Below are positions 43,386 to 52,659 of a DNA stretch of 64,000 nucleotides, piece after piece (positions within the stretch are counted from its first letter, which is position 1; every line of letters starts with the position of its first letter). The notes beneath the pieces were generated by a model that ran no database searches, was not told where the DNA came from, and saw only the letters and a program-made list of their open reading frames with translations. The stretch is from NCBI RefSeq assembly GCF_001881565.1, contig NZ_MPDJ01000006.1, positions 338,093 through 402,092 on the forward strand. The letters are read 5' to 3'. A program made the position numbers and the translations under genes. The stretch is from Eisenbergiella tayi. Its GTDB lineage: Bacteria > Bacillota > Clostridia > Lachnospirales > Lachnospiraceae.

Positions 43386-45935
43386 ATGAACAGGACATTG
43401 TTATCCACAAGGCTTATGATGCCGAAACCGAGAAAGGGAACGGTACTCCGGCGGGAACTGTTTCAAAAGCTGGATGGTTCCGGACAAAAGCGTTTAACCG
43501 TTATTATGGGCGCTCCGGGAAGCGGGAAGACAACTCTGCTCACTTCTTATCTGGAAAACAGGAAGCTGGCGGCAGGGTGGCTTTCTCTGGATGATGAGTG
43601 TAATTTTGTCCCTTTGTTTTGGAATTATGTGGTAAAGGCCTTGTCTGATTCCCTGGGCGCCGCTGCGGATGAGTTTTCCAATTATCTGCAGGGGGCCGGC
43701 GCCGGATATACGGAAATGCTGAAGGTGCTGATCAATGCGCTGGAGCAGACTGGAGAGATCTATTTTGTACTTGATGATTTTCATCTGCTCAATAACAGGG
43801 AACTGATTCAGAGCGTGGATTATTTTATTATGAATATGCCGGAGAATGTGCATATCTTTCTTCTTACCCGTGCGCTGCCGGAGCTTTCCCTGTCAAAGCT
43901 TGAAATGAAGGATGCGCTTCTTCGCATAGAGGATGAGGAGCTGCGTTTTTCACAGGAGGAAGGAGCCTGCTTTTTAAAGGAAACCTTGTCTTTGTCCTGT
44001 AATGAAGAGGAACTGCAGGGGGTATTGGATAAGGCGGATGGCTGGATTGGCGGTCTGCAGCTTCTGGCGGCTGCGGGGAGGGTTACCTTTGCTAAGGGGA
44101 CTGTCAGGGATAACCGGTATCTGAATGACTATATAGCCGAGGAGATATTCGGACGGCTGACGCAGGAGGAACAGACCTTTCTTGTGCTCACTGCGCCGTT
44201 TTCTTATTTTAACAGACGGATCAATGCGTGTGTATTGCCGGAAATAGATTTTGACAGCATGCTGGAGAGACTTCTGGGTAAAAATTTGATGCTTCAGTGT
44301 GTGGATGAAGCAGAAGAAATTTACAGGTACCATAATTTACTCAGGGATTTTCTGCGTATTCGGTTTGACAGGCTGGCTGACGGTACAAAGGAACAGGTGC
44401 TCAGGAAAGGGGCGAGAGCGCTGTGGGAATGTGGGGATCAGGATGAAAGCCTGCGCCATTTGTTTTCACTGGGGGACTTCGCCCTTGTCATGACAAGGCT
44501 TCTGGAGATGGATAATAGTCCTGCTTTTTTTTACTACATAGCCAGGCTTCCCGTGGAAATTGCTGTAACTGATTTTGAGGTGGCTTTTCAGAAGTTTTTT
44601 TATCATTACTTTATTTTTGAATTTGATCTATGTGATGCGCTTTATAACGCGGCGGTGGAAAGGGCCGGAAAGGATCCGCGCTATGAAGCCTTTTATGGGG
44701 CGGCCATCTTATACAGGGAAGAGCCTTATATGATTCAGGAGCCGATGCCTGTGGATAAGGTTCTTGAGATGGAGGCGCATCCTTTAACAAAGGCATTGAT
44801 ATTGACTAAGAACGCCGCCTTTTTATTCTGCAGGGATCGCTTTCCTGAAGCGCTTGCGTCGATTCAGAAAAGCATTGCCTTTGAAACACAGAACCACAGC
44901 GCTTACGTCGCCTATTTTAACCAGACCCTGAAAACACAGATCTGCGAGGAAATGGGGCTTTTGAACGATGCACTGGCGGTGCAGGAGCAGACACGGAATC
45001 TGTTTGAGAGAAATGAACTGCTGAGACGTTTTCATATTCCTACTTTTAACGTGACTGTCGCCGGGCTGTACATGAAGCAGCTGCGGCTGGAGGATGCCGG
45101 TCAATTGTTGGAGGAGTGCCGGGAAGAGGTGGCGGAACGCGGAGGGCAGCTGCGGCTTTCCTATGCCTTTAATGTGATTGAACAGTTATATTTACTAAGG
45201 GAGACAGAACAGGCGGATACGATGCTCAAAAGCCTGATGGCGGCGGATTATTATAAGGATATCCTTATGCTGGCATCCCTGTTGAAATATCAATTCCGCG
45301 CGGGTGTCATGACACCGGCAATGCAGGACAATTATATGGATGCTTATTTAAGAAAAGAAAAAACAGGCCGGTCACTGAACAGCAGCCTGTTATTTGCGCA
45401 CATCCTGATTGGAAAGGGAGAGATTCAGAATGCCCTGTCTGTGTTGGATGAGGTGCTTGCCGCAGCCCGTAAACGGAAATCCTCTCTCAAGATAGTGGAA
45501 GCGAGCCTGCTTAAAGGGACTGCCTTATCAAAATGTGCCGCAGATACGAGGCGTCTGAAGGATCTGTTTAAGGAAGCAGTATATTATGCCTGTGAAAACA
45601 GGATTTTCCAGCCCTTTTTTGTGGAAGCGGAAACCGTATACGGATTTTACCAGAAATATGGCAGCGCATTTGCGGAAATGCTGTCCCCACGGGAAAAGCT
45701 CTTTTTTGAGGAGGCTGTAAGGCTGTGTATCGCGGAGAACACATGCGTTTTGAGCAGACGGGAGGCTGAGATCCTGCAGGCGATAGCAGATGGGCTGACA
45801 AACACGGATATAGCGGATAAGTTTTATATTTCCCTTTCCACTGTGAAAAGCCATATAGCCAGTATTTTCAGGAAGCTGGAGGTTAAGTCGCGGGTGATGG
45901 CGGTGGAGAAGGCAAGACAGATGGGGATTATATAA
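43386..45935 (+). CDS. MalT-like LuxR-family ATPase regulator (LAL/STAND type)
   Basis: An 849-residue regulator of the large ATP-binding LuxR type. The N-terminal NTPase has Walker A GAPGSGKTT near residue 42 and the segment FVLDDFHLL near 126. A long helical tetratricopeptide-like region fills the middle, and the LuxR helix-turn-helix lies at about 785-845 (LSRREAEILQAIADGLTNTDI, then STVKSHIASIFRKLEV). The ligand is unknown. It may control the exporter upstream, but a long palindrome separates the two. GAGGGGG precedes the ATG. Confidence 0.9.
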   Translation: MNRTLLSTRLMMPKPRKGTVLRRELFQKLDGSGQKRLTVIMGAPGSGKTTLLTSYLENRKLAAGWLSLDDECNFVPLFWNYVVKALSDSLGAAADEFSNYLQGAGAGYTEMLKVLINALEQTGEIYFVLDDFHLLNNRELIQSVDYFIMNMPENVHIFLLTRALPELSLSKLEMKDALLRIEDEELRFSQEEGACFLKETLSLSCNEEELQGVLDKADGWIGGLQLLAAAGRVTFAKGTVRDNRYLNDYIAEEIFGRLTQEEQTFLVLTAPFSYFNRRINACVLPEIDFDSMLERLLGKNLMLQCVDEAEEIYRYHNLLRDFLRIRFDRLADGTKEQVLRKGARALWECGDQDESLRHLFSLGDFALVMTRLLEMDNSPAFFYYIARLPVEIAVTDFEVAFQKFFYHYFIFEFDLCDALYNAAVERAGKDPRYEAFYGAAILYREEPYMIQEPMPVDKVLEMEAHPLTKALILTKNAAFLFCRDRFPEALASIQKSIAFETQNHSAYVAYFNQTLKTQICEEMGLLNDALAVQEQTRNLFERNELLRRFHIPTFNVTVAGLYMKQLRLEDAGQLLEECREEVAERGGQLRLSYAFNVIEQLYLLRETEQADTMLKSLMAADYYKDILMLASLLKYQFRAGVMTPAMQDNYMDAYLRKEKTGRSLNSSLLFAHILIGKGEIQNALSVLDEVLAAARKRKSSLKIVEASLLKGTALSKCAADTRRLKDLFKEAVYYACENRIFQPFFVEAETVYGFYQKYGSAFAEMLSPREKLFFEEAVRLCIAENTCVLSRREAEILQAIADGLTNTDIADKFYISLSTVKSHIASIFRKLEVKSRVMAVEKARQMGII

Positions 45936-45967
45936 GTTGCCGCTATAAATATTCGGTCGTTTTATAC

Positions 45968-46016
45968 TTGCACAAACCGAACATATGTACTATAATATGG
46001 AAAAGAACATATGTTC
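45968..46016 (+). promoter_or_regulatory. SOS promoter with two LexA boxes
   Basis: TTGCAC (45968-45973) and TATAAT (45991-45996) have a 17-base spacer. GAACATATGTAC (45979-45990) fills the spacer and GAACATATGTTC (46005-46016) covers the start of transcription. The second is a perfect match to the Gram-positive LexA box GAACNNNNGTTC; the first differs by one base. LexA at both sites would silence the radical SAM operon until DNA is damaged. Confidence 0.85.
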
Positions 46017-46079
46017 GAAAAAGTTGCTGCGTGATTACATCTGTGAAACGGATGAAAGAGCAGAAGAGGCAGGGATAAA

Positions 46080-47414
46080 ATGGAGTGCAGAATTTCAGAC
46101 AAGCAGATGAGCATAATGGATAAGCTGGGAATATTGACGGATGCGGCCAAGTATGATGTGGCCTGTACCAGCAGCGGGACGGACCGGAACGGGGACGGTA
46201 CGGGAATGGGGAATGCCATAAAGGCAGGGATCTGCCACAGCTTTTCAGGAGACGGACGCTGCATCAGCCTGCTTAAGATTCTATTTACCAACGAATGTAT
46301 ATATGACTGTAAATACTGCATTAACCGCTGCTCCAATGATGTGCCGCGGGCTTCCTTTACCCCGGATGAGGTATGCAGGCTTACGATTGAATTTTACAGA
46401 AGGAATTATATTGAAGGTCTGTTTTTGAGCTCCGGTATTCTGTACAGCCCGGATTATACCATGGAGCTTTTGTACCGGACACTTTTCAAGCTCCGCAGGG
46501 AATATAACTTCCAGGGCTATATTCATGTAAAGGCTATCCCCGGGGCTAATCCGGAGCTGGTGCGCCTTACTGGTTTCCTGGCAGACAGGATGAGTGTGAA
46601 CTTAGAACTGCCCACGGCGGAAGGTCTAAAGAAGCTTGCCCCCAATAAGCACAGGAAGAATATTCTGGCGCCTATGCGGCTGATTCAGAACGGGATAACC
46701 GAGAGCAGGAATGAAGTGGCCGTTTACAGGCATGCGCCGTCATTTGTACCGGCGGGCCAGTCCACACAGATGATCATCGGCGCCACAGGTGAGAGCGATT
46801 TCCAGCTTATGATGGTGGCCCAGAATCTGTATGATAAATTCAGCCTGAAGCGGGTTTTTTATTCGGCCTTCGTCCAGGTGAATGAGGATAAGGATCTTCC
46901 GGCCTTGCCGGGAGGCCCTCCGCTGCTTCGGGAGCACAGGCTCTATCAGGCGGACTGGCTGCTGCGGTTTTATGGTTTCCAGGCGGAGGAGCTGCTGGAT
47001 GAAAACAGGCCCAATTTCAATGTACTGCTGGATCCCAAGGAAGACTGGGCTCTGCGTCATCTGGAATGTTTTCCTGTGGAAGTGAACCGGGCGGATTACC
47101 AGACACTGCTCCGGGTGCCGGGAATCGGGGTGAAGAGTGCCCAGAGGATTGTAAAGGCCAGGAGGAGTGCAAACCTGCGTTTCGAGGATTTGAAGAAAAT
47201 AGGGGTGGTTCTTAAGAGAGCCCTTTATTTCATAACCTGTCAGGGACGTATGATGTATAATACGAGAATCGAAGAGGATTATATCACGCGCAACCTGCTG
47301 TCTGTGAAAGAAAAGCTTCCGGCGGAGGCAGGAGGAATGTCTTACCGGCAGCTTTCCCTGTTTGATGATGTGCGTTTTGCGGCGAGGCAGCAGGGAATCA
47401 GTCAGCTGGGCTAG
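46080..47414 (+). CDS. Radical SAM putative DNA repair/modification protein (TIGR03916 type)
   Basis: A 444-residue radical SAM enzyme. The iron-sulphur motif is CIYDCKYC with C73, C77 and C80, followed by INRCSND. A helix-hairpin-helix DNA-binding unit (RVPGIGVKSAQRIVKAR) lies near residues 345-365. I recognise the family as the putative DNA modification/repair radical SAM protein that travels with TIGR03915. The chemistry is unproven. A LexA-controlled promoter lies upstream, which directly supports a DNA damage role. Confidence 0.9.
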   Translation: MECRISDKQMSIMDKLGILTDAAKYDVACTSSGTDRNGDGTGMGNAIKAGICHSFSGDGRCISLLKILFTNECIYDCKYCINRCSNDVPRASFTPDEVCRLTIEFYRRNYIEGLFLSSGILYSPDYTMELLYRTLFKLRREYNFQGYIHVKAIPGANPELVRLTGFLADRMSVNLELPTAEGLKKLAPNKHRKNILAPMRLIQNGITESRNEVAVYRHAPSFVPAGQSTQMIIGATGESDFQLMMVAQNLYDKFSLKRVFYSAFVQVNEDKDLPALPGGPPLLREHRLYQADWLLRFYGFQAEELLDENRPNFNVLLDPKEDWALRHLECFPVEVNRADYQTLLRVPGIGVKSAQRIVKARRSANLRFEDLKKIGVVLKRALYFITCQGRMMYNTRIEEDYITRNLLSVKEKLPAEAGGMSYRQLSLFDDVRFAARQQGISQLG

Positions 47415-47449
47415 AGTGCGTCTGATATGACAGGAAAGGTGCCAAAGGC

Positions 47450-48244
47450 ATGGAACAGATATTTATTTGTGAAGATTCCCAGGAGGGAGTTTTTACCGGG
47501 ATTTATGATGCATATGCGTTGAAATGTGATCATGACAGTACTTATATACAGGTGGGGGAGGATGGTAATCTCCGCCTGTTTGCCGAATACAGGAAAATAA
47601 TACCGGATATGCAGAAGGCGGATAAGGTGAGGCGGACCATACTTTCCCGTTTCGGGGAGGAATGCTATGAACAGTTCTGTTACGCCCTTTCTTCCTGGGA
47701 AACGGATAAAGGGCAGGCCGTTTATCAGGCGGTTGTGGAAGGGCTTAAGGGAAGGTTCAGGGGGCAGCTGCAGGATCATCTGGGAAATTCGGATGTACGC
47801 CGGGTATTTGAATTGAGCAGGTCGGCCGGAAATGAGGCACATCATCTTCTTGGATTCCTGCGTTTTGAAGAAACTACGGGAGGCGTTCTGTTTGGGGAGA
47901 TAGGACCTAAGAACAATGTGGTTCCGTTTATGATGCCTCATTTTGCCGATCGGTTTCCTAAGGAAAATTTTATTATTTATGATAAGGGAAGAAAGCTTTA
48001 TGGCATTCACCAGGCCGGAAAGCCCTGGTTTATGGCGAAACTGGAGCATGGGCCACAAAAGCAGGATTTGGAATTCTCAGAGGAAGAGCGGAATATTCAG
48101 GAACTTTTCCGGTATTTCTGCCGTAAGATAACTATAAAGGAGCGGGAGAATGAGAAATTGCAGAGACAGAACCTCCCTTACAGGTTCCAAGAATATATGA
48201 TAGAATTTGTAAAGAATGAGCAGAAATCGGAGGGGACAAAATAG
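47450..48244 (+). CDS. TIGR03915-type putative DNA repair protein
   Basis: A 264-residue protein starting MEQIFICEDSQEGVFTGIYD, the usual opening of the TIGR03915 family. RSAGNEAHHLLGFLRFEE and DRFPKENFIIYD are also family-like segments. In other genomes it is the constant partner of the radical SAM protein, sometimes with a uracil-DNA glycosylase-type domain. Here it follows 35 bases after that gene, so both are under the LexA-controlled promoter. The molecular activity is unknown. Confidence 0.88.
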   Translation: MEQIFICEDSQEGVFTGIYDAYALKCDHDSTYIQVGEDGNLRLFAEYRKIIPDMQKADKVRRTILSRFGEECYEQFCYALSSWETDKGQAVYQAVVEGLKGRFRGQLQDHLGNSDVRRVFELSRSAGNEAHHLLGFLRFEETTGGVLFGEIGPKNNVVPFMMPHFADRFPKENFIIYDKGRKLYGIHQAGKPWFMAKLEHGPQKQDLEFSEEERNIQELFRYFCRKITIKERENEKLQRQNLPYRFQEYMIEFVKNEQKSEGTK

Positions 48245-48359
48245 GGGTAAACACCGGAAATCATACTTTTAGACAAAGAAGGGAGCAGGTTTGACTCTTT
48301 GCGGGGACATAATGCAGTATGGCTGATTTTACTGGCAGAATATGCCGAAAAATGGGGGG

Positions 48360-48387
48360 TTTACATTTCTTGCCAATGCTGTATAAT
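48360..48387 (+). promoter_or_regulatory. Promoter of the HPr-like gene
   Basis: TTTACA (48360-48365) and TATAAT (48382-48387) have a 16-base spacer. The gap of about 230 bases after the repair operon holds nothing else recognisable. Confidence 0.55.
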
Positions 48388-48474
48388 ATGATAAATCCAA
48401 GTAAGAACATGGTAAAATCACCGTGTCGGTATCTGTTTATATATTTTAAGAAAGGATGAAAGTGAGTGGTAAGT

Positions 48475-48711
48475 ATGAAAGGAATCAATCAGTATAAAAT
48501 TGTGCTGAGACCGGACGAGGTACAGGAATTTGTAAACGCGGCCTCCAGGTGTGATTTCGATATTGACATAGCATATAACAGCTATGTGGTAGACGCTAAA
48601 TCTATTCTTGGTGTGTATGGACTGGACCTTACCCGTGTACTGACAGTAACCTGTCATGGATACAGCAAAGAATTCGACAGTTACCTCAGAAATTTTGCAA
48701 TCGCCTGCTAA
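48475..48711 (+). CDS. HPr-like protein lacking the phosphorylatable His (Crh-like)
   Basis: A 78-residue protein with the HPr fold pattern. The segment VVDAKSILGVYGLDL aligns with the region around the regulatory Ser46 of HPr, and S43 is its equivalent. The GLHARP active-site motif around His15 is absent; the region reads VLRPDEVQEFV. It therefore cannot carry phosphate in PTS sugar transport but could be a regulatory partner for CcpA or a kinase, as Crh is in Bacillus. The ATG at 48475 is chosen over a GTG at 48466. It has its own promoter and terminator. Confidence 0.8.
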   Translation: MKGINQYKIVLRPDEVQEFVNAASRCDFDIDIAYNSYVVDAKSILGVYGLDLTRVLTVTCHGYSKEFDSYLRNFAIAC

Positions 48712-48763
48712 AGTATAAGCGAAGCTTAATTCGTGAAACTTATTGTACCTCTATATAAAGTTT

Positions 48764-48809
48764 GACTCCCTGTAAAGAAGTGTGTACTATCTTTATAGGG
48801 AGTTTTTGT
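48764..48809 (+). terminator. Terminator after the HPr-like gene
   Basis: ACTCCCTGTAAAG pairs with CTTTATAGGGAGT with one G-U, followed by TTTTT. It separates the HPr-like gene from the helicase gene. Confidence 0.85.
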
Positions 48810-48935
48810 GTGTTGGATCTGTCTGAAGATGGAAAAGAAGTCGGCACAGCAGCCCCCTTTCTTAAAAAGGAGGAAAATTCCTCTGCTCGTCAGAGAACTC
48901 GCATTTTGCTCCGCAAAACAAGGAGGAATGGTAAC

Positions 48936-51326
48936 GTGGAAATAAGAATATCCGTGCGCAGCCTGGTGGAATTTATCCTGCGCAGCGGCAGTATAGACAA
49001 CCGTAAGGGTGCGGCGCCTGATAACGCGATGGCGGAGGGAGGGCGGATCCACCGCATGATACAAAGAAGAATGGGCTCTGATTATCAGGCGGAGGTGGTG
49101 ATGCGCTACAGCTGGAGCACACCCGCTTACGATTTGGTGGTGGAAGGCCGGGCTGATGGAGTTATCAATGGAGATGTTGTTACCATAGATGAAATAAAGG
49201 GAACTTACAGGGATTTGGAAAAAATGAAGGAGCCGGTGGATGTCCATCTGGCCCAGGCCAAATGCTATGCAAGTATGTATGCCAGAGAACATGACAGTGC
49301 GCAGATGAAGGTGAGAATGACCTACTGCAATATGGAAACAGAGGAGCTGCGGTATTTTGTGAACACCTATCAGCGGGCGGAGCTGGATGAATGGTTTGAG
49401 GCCCTGCTGACGGAGTATAAAAAATGGGCGGATTTTACTAACGAATGGCAGGAGCAAAGGACTGCTTCCATTCGGCAGCTTGCTTTTCCTTTCTCTTACA
49501 GAGAAGGGCAGAAGGAACTGGCTACCTATGTATATCGAAGTATTGTCCATAAGCGCAAGCTGTTCATTGAAGCTCCTACCGGAGTAGGTAAAACGCTCTC
49601 CACCGTATTTCCCGCTGTTAAGGCTATTGGGGAAGGAAAGGCGGAACGGATTTTTTATCTGACTGCGAAGACCATCACGCGGACGGTGGCGGATAATACC
49701 TTCCAGCTGCTCAGGGAAAGGCAGCTGCGGTTTAAGACGGTTATTCTGACCGCGAAAGAAAAGATATGCTTTATGGAAGAAACGGAGTGTAATCCCGGAG
49801 CCTGTCCCTATGCGGATGGCCATTATGACCGGATCAATGATGCCATATACGATCTGCTTCTGCATGAGGATCATTATAACAGGGAAAAGGTGGAGGAGTA
49901 TGCACGTAAATATAAGGTGTGCCCTTTCGAAATGAGCCTGGATATGAGTCTTTTTTCCGATGGGATCATCTGTGATTATAATTATGTTTTCGATCCCCAT
50001 GTATATCTGAAGCGTTTCTTTACGGAAGGAGTGCAGGGACAGTATATCTTTCTCATTGACGAGGCCCATAACCTGGTGGACAGGGGGCGGGAGATGTACA
50101 GCGCCTCTCTGGTGAAGGAAGACTTTCTGGCACTGAAAAAAATAGTGCGGGAATATGACGGCAAAATGGAGCATCAGCTGGATAAGTGCAGCAGGGAACT
50201 GCTTCCCCTGAAGCGGGAATGCGAAGACTGCCGGATTGTAGGATCCATAGAACCTTTTGTACAGGCTGTGGAGCGGCTTTACGAGACGATGGAAAAATAT
50301 CTGGAGGAGCATGACGAAAGCCCCGTCAGAGAGGATGTGCTGGATTTTTTCTTTGAAATCTCCCATTTCCTTCTTATTTATGACGGTCTGGATGAAAACT
50401 ATGTTATTTATACGGAACTGGAAGAGGATGACAGCTTTATGGTCAAGCTGTTCTGCGTGAATCCGTCTGTAAACCTGAAGGAATGTATGCAGAGAGCCCG
50501 GAGCACCGTCCTGTTTTCAGCTACACTGCTGCCCATCCAGTATTATAAAAGCCTGCTTGGCGGGGAAAAGGAGGATTTTGAGGTATATGCCAAGTCAACC
50601 TTTAACCCTAAGAAGAAAGCGCTTTATATAGGCAGTGATGTCACCAGCAAATACAGCAGGAGATCACCGAAGGAATATTACAACATCGCTTATTATCTCC
50701 ATGAGATCACGAGGATGCGTTATGGCAATTACCTGATTTTTTTCCCGTCTCATTCTTTTTTGCAGAGTGTGTTTGAAGTGTATGAAGAGAACTTCCTGGA
50801 TCCTGAAACGGAAGAATGCATCATTCAGGAGGATATCATGAGTGAGGAGGACAGGGAGCAGTTCCTGAGCCGTTTTGAAGGAAACAGGAATTGTGAGCTG
50901 GAGGATATGATCCATATGGACATTGAAGTGGAGGAAGAAAAGAGCCTGCTTGGTTTCTGCGTCATGGGCGGAATTTTCAGTGAGGGGATCGATTTGAAGA
51001 ATGACAGTCTGATAGGGGCCGTCATTGTGGGAACAGGGCTTCCCCAGGTGTGCAATGAGCGGGAAATCCTAAAAAGCTACTTTGATGCTGCCGGTAAAAA
51101 CGGATTTGATTATGCCTATCGTTACCCCGGTATGAACAAGGTCCTGCAGGCGGCAGGAAGGGTGATCCGGACATCGGAGGACGTGGGGATTGTGGCACTC
51201 CTGGACGACCGGTTCCTGAACGGGGCCTATCAGCAGCTGTTTCCCAGGGAATGGGAGGAATACGAGGTGGTGACGGCGGACCGGGTGGCCCGCCGGGTGG
51301 AGCGGTTCTGGGATGAGTGGCTGTAA
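48936..51326 (+). CDS. PD-(D/E)XK nuclease fused to a DinG/XPD-type helicase
   Basis: A 797-residue protein. The first 170 residues resemble a Cas4/RecB-type nuclease, with D74 (GRADGVI) and E86-I-K88 (IDEIKGT) as the metal-binding motif. The rest is an XPD/DinG superfamily 2 helicase: Walker A EAPTGVGKT (to 220), iron-sulphur cysteine candidates C278, C285, C290 and C329, and DEAH at 375-378. The C-terminus carries helicase motifs V-VI, including QAAGRVIR. The GTG at 48936 sits nine bases after a perfect AGGAGG; the open frame upstream runs through a terminator. It probably processes damaged or branched DNA. Confidence 0.87.
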   Translation: MEIRISVRSLVEFILRSGSIDNRKGAAPDNAMAEGGRIHRMIQRRMGSDYQAEVVMRYSWSTPAYDLVVEGRADGVINGDVVTIDEIKGTYRDLEKMKEPVDVHLAQAKCYASMYAREHDSAQMKVRMTYCNMETEELRYFVNTYQRAELDEWFEALLTEYKKWADFTNEWQEQRTASIRQLAFPFSYREGQKELATYVYRSIVHKRKLFIEAPTGVGKTLSTVFPAVKAIGEGKAERIFYLTAKTITRTVADNTFQLLRERQLRFKTVILTAKEKICFMEETECNPGACPYADGHYDRINDAIYDLLLHEDHYNREKVEEYARKYKVCPFEMSLDMSLFSDGIICDYNYVFDPHVYLKRFFTEGVQGQYIFLIDEAHNLVDRGREMYSASLVKEDFLALKKIVREYDGKMEHQLDKCSRELLPLKRECEDCRIVGSIEPFVQAVERLYETMEKYLEEHDESPVREDVLDFFFEISHFLLIYDGLDENYVIYTELEEDDSFMVKLFCVNPSVNLKECMQRARSTVLFSATLLPIQYYKSLLGGEKEDFEVYAKSTFNPKKKALYIGSDVTSKYSRRSPKEYYNIAYYLHEITRMRYGNYLIFFPSHSFLQSVFEVYEENFLDPETEECIIQEDIMSEEDREQFLSRFEGNRNCELEDMIHMDIEVEEEKSLLGFCVMGGIFSEGIDLKNDSLIGAVIVGTGLPQVCNEREILKSYFDAAGKNGFDYAYRYPGMNKVLQAAGRVIRTSEDVGIVALLDDRFLNGAYQQLFPREWEEYEVVTADRVARRVERFWDEWL

Positions 51327-51500
51327 ACTGTAAGGAAGCAAGTAGCTTATTGCTTTTCCGGCTTCAGATAGCTATACTATAAATATGATGTACTTATGAG
51401 AAAGAGTTATCATGCATAAGAGACAGATATGGCGGCATATGTCAGGCACAGCAAGGAAACCGTTATAGTAAATTCAGCAGAAGATACAGGTGATTTATAT

Positions 51501-52376
51501 ATGGAAACTGCTTATTTAAAGGAGTTTATTGTACTTGCCAAAATGTGTAATTACAACAGAGCGGCAGATGAGTTGTTTATTTCTCAGTCCTCATTATTTA
51601 ATCATATTAAGACATTGGAAGCGGAACTCAGTGTTCCTCTCTTTGAACGCTCCGGAAAACGAATTATTGTGAGTGAATACGGTCAGATGTTTTTACCGTA
51701 TGCCCACCGGATTATAGATGCGACAGAGGGGTTTGATAATGAAGTGAAGGAGAAAAAAATGGATGCCAGCAGGGCGATTCTGATTGGTACCCAGTATCGC
51801 CTTACACAGTTGGTAAGAAGTTTCCGCAGTGCTAATAAAAACTATATGCTTTATACTCTGGACAGCCGGAATGTGGAAGAAACTTTATATGAGAGTGGAT
51901 GTGAACTGGCTTTTATACGTAATTTAAAAGATCCGGAGGGAAAATATAATGTGGTTCCATACGTAAAGGACAGTATTGCAGCTGTACTTTACCGTTCGCA
52001 TCCCTGTGCAAATCTGAAATCCGTAAAGCTGGAAGCGCTGAAACGGGAAAATTTTGTTATGATTTCATCATTAAAAGGAAAAGAAAGTGATGGGATCTCT
52101 TTATGCAGGCAGGCTGGATTTACGCCAAAGGTAGTTATGACGGTACTCAGCGGCAGCGAAGCTGCAAAGCTTGTGAATGATGAGCTTGGAATATCCCTTC
52201 TTTTGAAAAAAACAATAATCGCCGAGAATCTGGATAATGTAGTTCTGGTGGATTTGGATCCTGTTGTGGATTGTACAATATCTCTGTGCTGGAGAAAAGA
52301 TATTGTGTTATCAGAAGGAGCCTGTAAGGTGGTGGAGTTTGTGAAGAATTTAAACCAACAAAGAAAAGAGGAATAG
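51501..52376 (+). CDS. LysR-family transcriptional regulator
   Basis: A 291-residue regulator with an N-terminal winged helix (YLKEFIVLAKMCNYNRAADE, then SQSSLFNHIKTLE) and a C-terminal co-inducer domain of the periplasmic-binding fold. The ATG at 51501 gives the family's usual N-terminus and is preceded by AGGTGA; the longer frame from 51429 is unlikely. It lies directly upstream of the long transport and catabolic run at 52660-64000 and is its best candidate regulator. The co-inducer is unknown. Confidence 0.88.
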   Translation: METAYLKEFIVLAKMCNYNRAADELFISQSSLFNHIKTLEAELSVPLFERSGKRIIVSEYGQMFLPYAHRIIDATEGFDNEVKEKKMDASRAILIGTQYRLTQLVRSFRSANKNYMLYTLDSRNVEETLYESGCELAFIRNLKDPEGKYNVVPYVKDSIAAVLYRSHPCANLKSVKLEALKRENFVMISSLKGKESDGISLCRQAGFTPKVVMTVLSGSEAAKLVNDELGISLLLKKTIIAENLDNVVLVDLDPVVDCTISLCWRKDIVLSEGACKVVEFVKNLNQQRKEE

Positions 52377-52416
52377 AAAAGAAAGAAAATAAAAGAAATA
52401 CATATAGAAAAGGAGT

Positions 52417-52459
52417 GACCCTTTGTTGTCAGAGTACTGGCAGCGAAGGGTTTTTTTTT
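52417..52459 (+). terminator. Terminator after the LysR gene
   Basis: ACCCTTTGTTG pairs with CAGCGAAGGGT, with one G-U and a mismatch, followed by nine T. The AT-rich 200 bases after it must hold the promoter of the next operon, but I could not fix its boxes. Confidence 0.8.
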
Positions 52460-52659
52460 GGAAAAAATCATTCGTAAATATGAAATACTGCTGAAAGTAC
52501 ATTCCAGATATCTGAATAAAAAAAAGGTATATTTGTATATTTTGAATATAAGAATGTAGTATACCAGAATAGAAATTGATATATTTGTGCAAATAAAATA
52601 TTATATCATTATAGTTAAATATAAAAAATAACTAAAAAAGAAAGAGAAGGGGTAATGAA

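Noticed and set aside
43386..45935. maltose regulator MalT
   Set aside because: Only the architecture is MalT-like. No maltose genes are adjacent, and this large LuxR group has many ligands.
48726..50366. A 546-codon open frame on the minus strand opposite the helicase gene
   Set aside because: It mirrors a gene with clear nuclease and helicase motifs, and its own translation has no domain or ribosome site. Similar long mirror frames opposite the GH51 (1220-2854) and esterase (15205-16896) genes were dropped for the same reason.
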